A DNA stretch of 10,891 bases, taken from contig JACRGU010000144.1 of the NCBI GenBank assembly GCA_016212245.1, forward strand, positions 1-10,891, written 5' to 3'. The first letter of the stretch is position 1. Each line of letters starts with the position of its first letter. The notes under the pieces are model-generated. The model saw only the letters and a program-made list of their open reading frames with translations. It ran no database searches and was not told where the DNA came from. The DNA is from Nitrospirota bacterium (lineage in GTDB: Bacteria > Nitrospirota > Thermodesulfovibrionia > Thermodesulfovibrionales > SM23-35). Made by a program: the position numbers and the translations under genes. Positions 1 through 5,466 of the stretch are shown piece after piece.

Positions 1-68
1 ACAGCAGGACATATTTCCTGACATGACCCGCAACCAATGCAGTGCTCCTCATCTATCCTGACATTCAT
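1..68 (-). CDS. 4Fe-4S ferredoxin-type protein, N-terminal fragment cut by the window edge
   Basis: Reading the minus strand from ATG at 68-66 gives 22 codons before the window ends. They contain C10, C13, C16 and C20-P21, which is the CxxCxxCxxxCP signature of a 4Fe-4S cluster site beginning directly at the N-terminus. In a bacterial-type ferredoxin this would be the first cluster motif. A small dicluster ferredoxin or the N-terminus of a larger iron-sulfur protein are both possible, since the rest lies outside. No clear Shine-Dalgarno sequence precedes the ATG; a T7 run lies immediately upstream. The gene is co-directional with the gene ending at 214 and is separated from it by the palindromic element at 88-205. 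Confidence is good for the cluster motif and low for the identity of the whole protein. Confidence 0.75.
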   Translation of the reverse strand, partial: MNVRIDEEHCIGCGSCQEICPA

Positions 69-87
69 AAAAAAATCTATGCACTGT

Positions 88-205
88 AGTCAGGAGACTA
101 TCCTTAAGCGGTTTTGAATTCTCTCCGCCTCATGCGGACAGAATTCACCTCGGAGTTCCGACTTTATGTCGGAACGAGAATGAGCGAAAGGGTAGTCTCC
201 TGCCT
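88..205. repeat. 118-bp cloverleaf-like palindromic element (three-way junction)
   Basis: Outer arms 88-105 and 188-205 are inverted repeats pairing over 18 positions with one mismatch (90/203) and one G-T pair; their core is CAGGAGACTA against TAGTCTCCTG. Inside lie two hairpins. The first is 115-128/134-147 (core GAATTCT and TCCGC, one mismatch, 5-base loop). The second is 149-162/168-178 (core TTCCGAC/GTCGGAA, 5-base loop TTTAT, 3-base bulge). Together they make a three-way junction. The element fills the gap between two co-directional minus-strand genes and ends 20 bases before the ferredoxin start. It could be a dispersed MITE or REP-like DNA repeat, or a structured leader RNA. No protein is encoded. 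Confidence 0.8.
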
Positions 206-213
206 ACATAAGA

Positions 214-1158
214 TTATCCCATCTCCTCAATAACCGCTGCTGCCAACAGCGGAAACATTATCTCATGATGTCCTGTAAGGGCATAGGCAGAACCACTCTT
301 CATAGTCGGCCTTCTTAAGACATTCTCGGTTGGCCTGTAATGCTGTATAAAATCCATATTCACAGTTGTAATATCCTCAACCCTGTTTCCAAGATTTCTG
401 GCTATTGTCAGCGCCTTCAGAAAGACCTCTGGCATGATAACAGCAGAGCCTAAATTGATATATACACCGCCTTCGAGGTCAGAGATTACAGAGGTAAAAA
501 GTCTAAAATCCCTGAAACTCCCTTCTCCGATAGCCGAGCCGTCAGCCTCGGGATGCATATGAATAATATCTGCACCTATAGCGATATGCACGCTTACTGG
601 AAGCCCAAGACTGTAACCTTCTGAAAATATGCTTCTGTCCTTGTATTTGAATTTGCCTTTGTATATGAACTCGCCGACAGACCTTCCGATACCATAACCC
701 CTTTTTATGCCAGTTTTTATTGCAATATTGAGATCCCTGCCTGTCTCTCTCACCATCCCAAACATACCTTTACAAAGCTCTGTGTCAACATCCTCTGATG
801 TATGGCCTGCAAAAGAGAGTTCAAAATCATGGATAATACATGCACCATTTGTTGCGATGGCAGTTATAACCCCTTTTTGCATCAGGTCAATAATCACAGA
901 TGAAAGACCTACCTTTATTGGATGTGCACCCATACCTAAGACTACAGGCCTCCCATTCTGTCTTGCCTTGACAATAGCCTTAACAACAGCCCTGAAATCC
1001 TTCACAGCTAAGATATCAGGAAGCTTATCTATAAAGTTCTTAAATGTATCTCCCTTTACAGAAGGGGTTGAGAGGGCATTGAGTGAAACCTTACTCTTCC
1101 TTTTGGTTATGGGATAGGTTTTAACTGATTTCAGTGATATAGGTCTATATTTCTTCAC
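214..1158 (-). CDS. Conserved protein, possibly deoxyhypusine synthase-like (unassigned function)
   Basis: This 314-residue protein starts at GTG 1158-1156, with AAAGG nine bases upstream as a plausible ribosome site. I do not recognise a named function with certainty. A segment around residues 72-113 (VVLGMGAHPIKVGL, then GVITAIATNGACIIHDFE) resembles the NAD-binding region of deoxyhypusine synthase, where a Gly-rich strand is followed by a TNGA/TTGG-like turn and HD. Other dense conserved-looking blocks are IGADIIHMHPEADG, the stretch containing NLGSAVIMPEVF, NMDFIQHYRPTENV, and a C-terminal TGHHEIMFPLL. No membrane segment or signal peptide is visible, so it is probably cytoplasmic. Bacteria generally lack eIF5A, so a true hypusine role is unlikely; a polyamine-related or other NAD-linked reaction is a guess. 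It precedes the ferredoxin gene on the same strand. Confidence 0.6.
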   Translation of the reverse strand: MKKYRPISLKSVKTYPITKRKSKVSLNALSTPSVKGDTFKNFIDKLPDILAVKDFRAVVKAIVKARQNGRPVVLGMGAHPIKVGLSSVIIDLMQKGVITAIATNGACIIHDFELSFAGHTSEDVDTELCKGMFGMVRETGRDLNIAIKTGIKRGYGIGRSVGEFIYKGKFKYKDRSIFSEGYSLGLPVSVHIAIGADIIHMHPEADGSAIGEGSFRDFRLFTSVISDLEGGVYINLGSAVIMPEVFLKALTIARNLGNRVEDITTVNMDFIQHYRPTENVLRRPTMKSGSAYALTGHHEIMFPLLAAAVIEEMG

Positions 1159-1177
1159 CTGAAAATACCTTTAAGAC

Positions 1178-1245
1178 GTCATTCCCGCGCAGGCGGGAAT
1201 CCAGTAAATCCAATCCCTCTGGATTCCTGCTTTCGCAGGAATGAC
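1178..1245. repeat. GTCATTCC-type palindromic repeat, 68 bp
   Basis: The element begins GTCATTCC and ends GGAATGAC. Its left half folds as ATTCCCGC-GCAG-GCGGGAAT and its right half as GGATTCCTGC-TTTC-GCAGGAAT, so it holds two hairpins inside complementary ends. GTCATTCC...GGGAATCCAG repeats of this style are scattered through many Nitrospirota, deltaproteobacterial and related genomes. It sits just upstream of the gene at 214-1158 (that gene's leader begins at about 1159), so it may add structure to the 5' leader or separate transcripts. No flanking target duplication is obvious. Confidence 0.75.
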
Positions 1246-1262
1246 ATTTTCATTACCCTTTG

Positions 1263-1277
1263 TGAGCCGAAGGCTCA
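1263..1277. other. Small stable hairpin in the intergenic gap
   Basis: TGAGCC-GAA-GGCTCA forms a perfect 6-bp stem with a 3-base loop. It lies about 90 bases beyond the vapC stop and about 100 bases before the minus-strand gene starting at 1158. No long T run follows on either strand, so it is not a textbook intrinsic terminator. It could weakly end vapBC transcription. The rest of 1246-1364 holds nothing else I can support. Confidence 0.3.
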
Positions 1278-1364
1278 TGAATGTTTCATAATAAATCTTA
1301 CCACAAAATCCCTATGAGAGTATCCAAAACTTACTTCTTTCATTGCGAAGTATCCTGAGCATTA

Positions 1365-1733
1365 TCACATAACAAATACTACCCTGCTGAGGCCCTTAAA
1401 ATGCGTATCACTGGTTACTACTTTGCAGCTTTCCTCTAAGGCTGTTGCATAAACAATGGCATCAGCCAAGGGAAGGGAGTGTTTCAGACTAAGGTCAGCT
1501 GCTAAAAGTGCTATGCTTTCACTTAATGGGATGACAGATGTTTTGTTTATCAGAGATACAGCAAGTAAGGCATCTTCTTCTGTTCGTTCTATCTTTATTT
1601 TTTTATAAACCTCATAGATCACAATGGTGGGTGCTACTATCTTTTTAAGGTCTTTTAGATATTTTGAATATTCTGTAGCATGAGGGCCATCTGTGAAGAA
1701 TTCGATCCATCCTGAAGAATCCACAAGGAACAT
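1365..1733 (-). CDS. vapC: PIN-domain ribonuclease toxin (VapC family)
   Basis: This 122-residue protein has the length and layout of a VapC toxin, a Mg-dependent endoribonuclease that usually cleaves tRNA or rRNA and is held inactive by its VapB partner. The acidic PIN residues are visible: D5 in the opening FLVDSSGWIEF motif, E41 in the IYEV motif, D91 in LPLADAIVYATA, and D109 in VVTSDTHF. This is the complete D-E-D-D set, so the nuclease should be active. The ATG at 1733-1731 overlaps the vapB stop by one base (TAATG), which implies translational coupling and antitoxin-first synthesis. The protein ends at TGA 1367-1365. The VapC subfamily and RNA target cannot be told from sequence alone. 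Confidence 0.92.
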   Translation of the reverse strand: MFLVDSSGWIEFFTDGPHATEYSKYLKDLKKIVAPTIVIYEVYKKIKIERTEEDALLAVSLINKTSVIPLSESIALLAADLSLKHSLPLADAIVYATALEESCKVVTSDTHFKGLSRVVFVM

Positions 1734-1939
1734 TATCTTTCTTTGTCCTCTCTTATATCCTTTGTATTCATCCCCTTTAAAAATCCCTTAAAGGATTCTA
1801 TAGGTTTTTCAGGAATTAGATAAACTACACCCCCTTTTACAACAACCGTCATCCTTTGCCCACTTTTAAGGTGAAGCTTCTCCCTCACATCCTTAGGTAT
1901 TACCACCTGATATTTTGGCGATATTTTAGTTGTAGCCAT
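1733..1939 (-). CDS. vapB: AbrB/MazE-fold antitoxin (VapB family)
   Basis: This 68-residue protein carries a swapped-hairpin AbrB/SpoVT DNA-binding domain at residues 4-45: TKISPKYQVVIPKDVREKL, then LKSGQ and a strand ending VVYLIPEKP. The C-terminal tail (about 46-68, charged, with the FKGFLKGM segment) is the expected toxin-binding part. Antitoxins of this kind dimerise, bind their own operator and block the toxin active site. GGGGGA lies five bases before the ATG and is a strong ribosome site, fitting the need for excess antitoxin. It is first in the operon, directly behind the promoter at 1970-1998 and the palindrome at 1956-1965, and is coupled to vapC by a one-base overlap. Confidence 0.92.
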   Translation of the reverse strand: MATTKISPKYQVVIPKDVREKLHLKSGQRMTVVVKGGVVYLIPEKPIESFKGFLKGMNTKDIREDKER

Positions 1940-1955
1940 TTATCCCCCTTTTCTT

Positions 1956-1965
1956 TTATCGATAA
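1956..1965. promoter_or_regulatory. Candidate VapB operator palindrome
   Basis: TTATCGATAA is a perfect 10-bp palindrome located between the -10 box (1970-1975) and the vapB ribosome site, covering the expected transcription start. VapB/AbrB-fold antitoxins usually autoregulate by binding such inverted repeats over their promoters. The site is seen; its use by this VapB is inferred. Confidence 0.5.
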
Positions 1966-1969
1966 GAAA

Positions 1970-1998
1970 ATTGTAAAACGAAAATAAGTTTTTGTCAA
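1970..1998 (-). promoter_or_regulatory. Sigma-70-type promoter of vapBC
   Basis: On the minus strand, TTGACA (1998-1993, perfect -35) is followed by a 17-base spacer and TACAAT (1975-1970, five of six to TATAAT). Predicted initiation is near 1963, leaving a leader of about 24 bases that includes the GGGGGA ribosome site. This is the best promoter in the window. Confidence 0.8.
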
Positions 1999-2120
1999 TT
2001 TGAGTTTACTCTTTTTGCTAAGTATCTTTTTAAACATTGATTTGTTTGCGAAATATGAAGTAAGCTGAAAGAGTTTAGAGTATGGTAAAATTAAAAAAGA
2101 AGGTTCACTAGGGAGAGTAA

Positions 2121-2381
2121 ATGTCAAAGAGTTATGCGATTTGCTATTTTTGTGGTAAAAGTGTGGAATATACTGACTGCTCTGATAAAGAGACGCCCCC
2201 GGAAGATGCCCGTTGTGAAATGCTCAAAGGTTGGCTTTCGGTCAGGCAATGGAAAGGAATGGGCTTAGTTGATGATTATGACCTCTGCTCTTTTGATTGC
2301 CTTCAAAAGTGGGTAGTTAGCCAGCTTCCAAAAATTCCTAAGGAATACCTAAAAGCCTTTGAGGAGAACAAGGATAATTAG
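2121..2381 (+). CDS. Small Cys-rich, probably zinc-binding protein of unknown function
   Basis: This 86-residue protein has GGGAG five bases before its ATG. An N-terminal knuckle YAICYFCG (C8, C11) and a second pair in YDLCSFDCLQKW (C56, C60) make a likely four-cysteine zinc site of treble-clef or ribbon type; C20 and C32 lie between. The middle segment KGWLSVRQWKG is aromatic and basic and could bind nucleic acid or protein, but that is a guess. No membrane segment is present. It is transcribed divergently from vapBC and its TAG stop overlaps the TAA stop of the convergent PAC2 gene within TTAG. I cannot assign a function. Confidence 0.75.
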   Translation: MSKSYAICYFCGKSVEYTDCSDKETPPEDARCEMLKGWLSVRQWKGMGLVDDYDLCSFDCLQKWVVSQLPKIPKEYLKAFEENKDN

Positions 2382-3196
2382 CCTCTTTTTTCAAGAAGTT
2401 CGTAAATTTGTTTTGCCAGTTTCAGTTGCTCCTCCCCATCTAAACCAATTCCACTTTCTAACAGATTGAAATATCTGTTGATCTCTGAATCTTTCTCTCT
2501 TAGTCTGGCTATTTTCTCATTTTGATCTCTGATTTCAAGATCTAATTCTCTTAAATCAATCTTTAAATTAAATTTTTGATTAAAAAATTCAAGGACTTTC
2601 TTTTGAGCCAGAGGGTCTTTCAAAGGGGCAAGATAAAATGGTATATCTACCCAAATGCTTGCTCCGGGAATATTCCTTCTTTTGGCCACCCATAAGAGAA
2701 AACTACTCATAGCTGGAGGTCCTTCATAGTACATACCCAGAAGCCCGTATTTTTCAACATCTCTACCAAATTCTGGGTGATTAAATACGGTTAATATTCT
2801 TCGAGGCCAAGTATGAGGAATCAAAGAAGGGTTTCCATTAACAGTATATAGGTCTTTCATTTTACAAGAGTATTGAGCTACGTCTAAAACAGAATCTAAA
2901 AACCTATACCATTCATCCTTAGGTTCATCGCTTTTGAAAAGCAAAAGATTATTTTTTTTGCAGGCGAAGAATTTACTCTCAGGAACTCTGGCAACATCAT
3001 TTTCTATTCTAACCCCACCTAAGGAGAAGAAATCTACTGGTTTAATTCTGCCTACTTCCTCTCCCCCAAATTTCTTATTCAAAAAATTGATTACCCCACT
3101 TCCCAATCTCCCAACATCTTGGGTTTGCCAACCTACAATTAAAGATGGGTTCTGAAGATTTGGGATTTGATAAATTTCATAGGGGGACCTCTCCAT
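2378..3196 (-). CDS. PAC2-family protein, second of a tandem pair
   Basis: This 272-residue protein resembles the PAC2 (proteasome assembly chaperone 2) family, whose bacterial and archaeal members are widespread but mostly uncharacterised. The opening strand-turn NPSLIVGWQTQDVGRLGSG (about residues 16-34) matches the typical 'L.V.GW...G..G' start; DFFSLGGV and LLLFKSDEP follow, then a central domain with MYYEGPPAMSSFLLWVA. The last 50-60 residues are charged and probably helical or coiled (RDQNEKIARLREKDSEI). AAAGGAGTAAGGAAG precedes the ATG at 3196. The gene begins inside the end of the upstream PAC2 gene (20-base overlap), so the two are co-translated and may form a heteromer. The two proteins share fold and layout but have clearly diverged. 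No proteasome gene is in view. Confidence 0.8.
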   Translation of the reverse strand: MERSPYEIYQIPNLQNPSLIVGWQTQDVGRLGSGVINFLNKKFGGEEVGRIKPVDFFSLGGVRIENDVARVPESKFFACKKNNLLLFKSDEPKDEWYRFLDSVLDVAQYSCKMKDLYTVNGNPSLIPHTWPRRILTVFNHPEFGRDVEKYGLLGMYYEGPPAMSSFLLWVAKRRNIPGASIWVDIPFYLAPLKDPLAQKKVLEFFNQKFNLKIDLRELDLEIRDQNEKIARLREKDSEINRYFNLLESGIGLDGEEQLKLAKQIYELLEKRG

Positions 3197-4058
3197 CTTC
3201 CTTACTCCTTTTTAAAAATTCTTCAACCTCCTTGACAAACCTTTTTCTATCTTCCTCAGTGAAAGGCTTCTCTTCGGTTTTGATTAATCTCTCAATCCGC
3301 TCTTTCATTTCGGTTGGAATCTGCTGATAAAATTCTTCGATTCTCTTTTCTGTCTCTTGGGCCCACTTTTCCAGACGACTTAAATCAATCTTGATCCCAA
3401 GGATTTTTGTTAAAACTTCCAAGACCGATTTTGAGGCCTTTGGATAGGGAAGTGAATGGGGGATGTACAGTGGAATTTCACCCATTAGACAAATGGCTTC
3501 CAAACCTCTTTCTTTAGCCATACCTATCAAAAGTCCATTTAACCCAGTGATATATCCCTGATCACCTCTTCCTTCAATATCTGACATTAAAACCGTATTT
3601 TCATATCTTCTTACCTCATCAATAAGATATCCTTTGTTTGGTACTGCCCAAACCCTTGGCTTCATCTGGTGATGAATTGGGGCTACAGCTGCTCCTGAAG
3701 TAAAAATTCTCTGACAGCCAAAATTTATGGCTACATCTAAGACAGACTCACTTATTCGATAGGCTTTTTGGTCTCCACGTGGTTGTTCCTCTCCGATAAA
3801 AAATATCAGATCGTTTTCCAGAAGGTTCTTAAAATAAAATTTATTACTGGGAAACTCTAAATCTACTAAAAGCCCTTCTTCAATTTTAATCTTTCGGGGA
3901 TAGAAAAAATCCCAGCTTTCTATCTCCCCAAATTCCTCTGCACTTACCCTTATTCTCAGGGTATCAACTGTAATCAAGCCGATGTTTCCAATTCCTGGCC
4001 AACCACAAATCAAAACTGGCTTTTCAAGCTCTGGTTCCTTAAAAAGTCTAACTTTCAT
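3177..4058 (-). CDS. PAC2-family protein, first of a tandem pair
   Basis: This 293-residue protein has the PAC2 opening VLICGWPGIGNIGLITVD (about residues 15-32) followed by IESWDFFYP, a strand with LIFFIGEEQPRG, and the segment GLNGLLIGMAKERGLEAICLMGEIP typical of the family's Rossmann-like core. Residues from about 225 on are strongly charged and likely helical (WAQETEKRIEEF, EEDRKRFVKEVEEFLKR). Archaeal and actinobacterial relatives are linked to proteasome assembly or Pup-type systems, but most bacterial homologues have no proven role. The start at 4058 has only a weak AAGTAAG ribosome site. A promoter candidate sits at 4085-4113. It is co-directional with, and overlaps, the second PAC2 gene. 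The codons look AT-richer than in leuS or mog, suggesting a possible acquired block. Confidence 0.82.
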   Translation of the reverse strand: MKVRLFKEPELEKPVLICGWPGIGNIGLITVDTLRIRVSAEEFGEIESWDFFYPRKIKIEEGLLVDLEFPSNKFYFKNLLENDLIFFIGEEQPRGDQKAYRISESVLDVAINFGCQRIFTSGAAVAPIHHQMKPRVWAVPNKGYLIDEVRRYENTVLMSDIEGRGDQGYITGLNGLLIGMAKERGLEAICLMGEIPLYIPHSLPYPKASKSVLEVLTKILGIKIDLSRLEKWAQETEKRIEEFYQQIPTEMKERIERLIKTEEKPFTEEDRKRFVKEVEEFLKRSKEDGEVPL

Positions 4059-4084
4059 TATTCTTACTTCAATGTTTTGGAGTT

Positions 4085-4113
4085 ATTATCGCAAAGATTA
4101 CCTGTTATAACAA
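4085..4113 (-). promoter_or_regulatory. Candidate promoter of the PAC2 pair
   Basis: On the minus strand TTGTTA (4113-4108) is followed by a 17-base spacer and GATAAT (4090-4085), which match four and five of six consensus bases. Initiation near 4078 would leave about 20 bases before the start codon. A perfect palindrome TGTTATAACA (4103-4112) overlaps the -35 box and could be an operator. Confidence 0.4.
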
Positions 4114-4177
4114 ATAGACCGATTTCACTGTAGCAAAACTAAAGGAGAAAGACAAGAGGGGAAGCAAGTAAGTGTAG

Positions 4178-4207
4178 TTGATTTTATAACCTATTTTATG
4201 GTATTAA
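4178..4207 (+). promoter_or_regulatory. Weak promoter candidate for rpsT
   Basis: TTGATT (4178-4183) and TATTAA (4202-4207) are spaced by 18 bases, each matching four of six consensus positions. It lies directly before the heptad-repeat hairpin of the rpsT leader. Evidence is positional and modest. Confidence 0.3.
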
Positions 4208-4209
4208 AG

Positions 4210-4276
4210 CAGTGGTCAGTTGTTAGTGGTTAGTTAGTCTTCTACTATTTAACTGATCACTGTCCACTAATCACTG
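4210..4276. repeat. Inverted arrays of AGTNNNN heptads forming a leader hairpin
   Basis: The left arm 4211-4238 is four 7-bp units: AGTGGTC, AGTTGTT, AGTGGTT and AGTTAGT. The right arm 4251-4276 read on the minus strand has the same period: CAGTGAT, TAGTGGA, CAGTGAT, CAGTT. The arms can pair over about 26 positions when G-T pairs are counted, with a short loop. The hairpin lies in the leader of rpsT, ending seven bases before its AGGAGGGG ribosome site, so it could influence S20 translation or simply be a dispersed repeat. Confidence 0.6.
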
Positions 4277-4295
4277 TTTGATAGGAGGGGTTGAA

Positions 4296-4592
4296 TTGCC
4301 AGCTAAAGCAGCACCAAAGAAGAATCTCTCGGCCTTAAAAAGGGCAAGACAGGCTGAAAAACGAAACGTTCGTAATAAGGCTATACGTACATGTGTAAAA
4401 ACCATTATCAACAAGGTTAATTCAGCCGTAACTGCAAACAATAAAGAAGAGGCAAACAAGGCACTTATTGAAGCAGTAAGAACACTTAACATGGCTGCAG
4501 CAAGGGACGTTATCCATAGGAATACCGCCTCAAGAAAGATATCACGGCTTACCAGGAAGGTGAATGCCCTTTCTGGAGCCGGAGCAGCTTAA
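4296..4592 (+). CDS. rpsT: Small ribosomal subunit protein bS20
   Basis: This is ribosomal protein S20, which binds the 5' domain of 16S rRNA early in 30S assembly. The start is taken as TTG at 4296 because AGGAGGGG (4283-4290) lies five bases upstream and because the resulting protein begins MPAKAAPKKNLSALKRARQA, the usual bS20 opening; the longer reading from ATG 4278 would place the ribosome site inside the gene. The 98-residue length is close to the family norm of about 85-95. The sequence is Lys/Arg-rich, with the conserved NKAIRT and AARKGVIHRNTASRKISRL-like region (here AARDVIHRNTASRKISRL). S20 genes commonly use non-AUG starts, which fits autoregulated expression. Its last 44 bases overlap holA in antisense. 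Confidence 0.95.
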   Translation: MPAKAAPKKNLSALKRARQAEKRNVRNKAIRTCVKTIINKVNSAVTANNKEEANKALIEAVRTLNMAAARDVIHRNTASRKISRLTRKVNALSGAGAA

Positions 4593-5466
4593 TGAGTAGA
4601 TATTCCATAGGAAAAGTCCTGCCAGAACTTTTTATATCTATATCAGCCCTGTTTAGAAGCTCAAAAACCTGGTAAAAATATTCATCTCCTGCAGGTCTGT
4701 CCTCAGATACCATATTACGTCCATACTGCCAGTTAAGGGCTCCAACGAGGCTGTAATGTTCTTCTGTCTCTTTCAGCATTCTGTATATCCTGAATACCCT
4801 CTCAGCATCTTTTTCTCTGAGTGCATCCACAAGGTCAAATGTGCTGTAAAACCTGTTTCCTGCAATGATGTCAGAGATGTCATCTACATCCACCCTCTGC
4901 TTTCCGAGCAAAAAAATCTTTTCAACCTCTGCTGAAAGGAGACCGAGGTCAGGACCTATGAGCCCTATCAAATAGTCGGCTGCCTCATTAGATATCTCTA
5001 CACCCTTCATCCTGGCCCTTTGCTTTAACCAATATGAAATCTCTGTCTCCTTTATATCGAGGGCTATGGTTTTTAGTTCTTTGTCCAGTGCCCTTAGCCC
5101 TTTGCTTATTGCACCTTCATGAAGCATTATAAGGACTGAATCTGGTGATGGATTTGAGATATATAACTCTAATTTTTTAAGGTCTTTTTGAGAAATCCTC
5201 TGGGAGTTTTCTAATATAAGAAACTTTTTCCTGCCGAAGAAAGGTACTGCATTTGCTATATCTATTATCTGCTCAAATGAAGGACCTTCATCACCTATCG
5301 CCGATAAATCGAATATCTCCAGGTTAAAGTCTCTTACCTCTTCAGGTACAAGTCCCTTTATTGACTCTATCGCTTCTCGGTGAAGGAATGGGTCTGATGC
5401 ATACAGTAAATAAACCGGTGAAGGCAGACCTTTTTCTATCTCCTGGAGAAATGCCTGGAGGCTCAT
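4549..5466 (-). CDS. holA: DNA polymerase III subunit delta
   Basis: The 305-residue protein is the delta subunit of the clamp loader, which opens the beta sliding clamp and loads it on DNA together with delta prime and tau/gamma. The N-terminal AAA+-like domain (about 1-140) shows the family's PVYLLYASDPFLHREAIESI opening, DVSA-like FDLSAIGDEG, and a PFFGRKKFLIL strand; as in other delta subunits no functional Walker A site is present. A middle three-helix part (about 150-210, ISNEAADYLIGLIGPDLGLLSAEVEKI) and a helical C-terminal collar domain follow. The ATG at 5466 overlaps the lptE stop as ATGA. The last codons cross into rpsT on the other strand, and the C-terminus LQKGHSPSW looks like a tail created by that overlap. 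Confidence 0.92.
   Translation of the reverse strand: MSLQAFLQEIEKGLPSPVYLLYASDPFLHREAIESIKGLVPEEVRDFNLEIFDLSAIGDEGPSFEQIIDIANAVPFFGRKKFLILENSQRISQKDLKKLELYISNPSPDSVLIMLHEGAISKGLRALDKELKTIALDIKETEISYWLKQRARMKGVEISNEAADYLIGLIGPDLGLLSAEVEKIFLLGKQRVDVDDISDIIAGNRFYSTFDLVDALREKDAERVFRIYRMLKETEEHYSLVGALNWQYGRNMVSEDRPAGDEYFYQVFELLNRADIDIKSSGRTFPMEYLLIKLLRLQKGHSPSW

Noticed and set aside
1341..1358. ATTGCGAAGTATCCTGAG as a fragment of a dispersed repeat
   Set aside because: It resembles CTCAGGATACTTCGC-type repeats but no second arm or copy is present in the window.
1900..2127. Minus-strand 75-codon frame overlapping vapB and the promoter region
   Set aside because: It covers the vapB promoter and operator, has low-complexity content and shadows vapB in another frame.
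4141..4174. Purine-rich stretch upstream of rpsT as a functional element
   Set aside because: Apart from base bias there is no repeat, palindrome or start codon to support a function.
4278..4295. ATG 4278 as the rpsT start
   Set aside because: The strong AGGAGGGG site would lie within the gene, and TTG 4296 gives the standard bS20 N-terminus.
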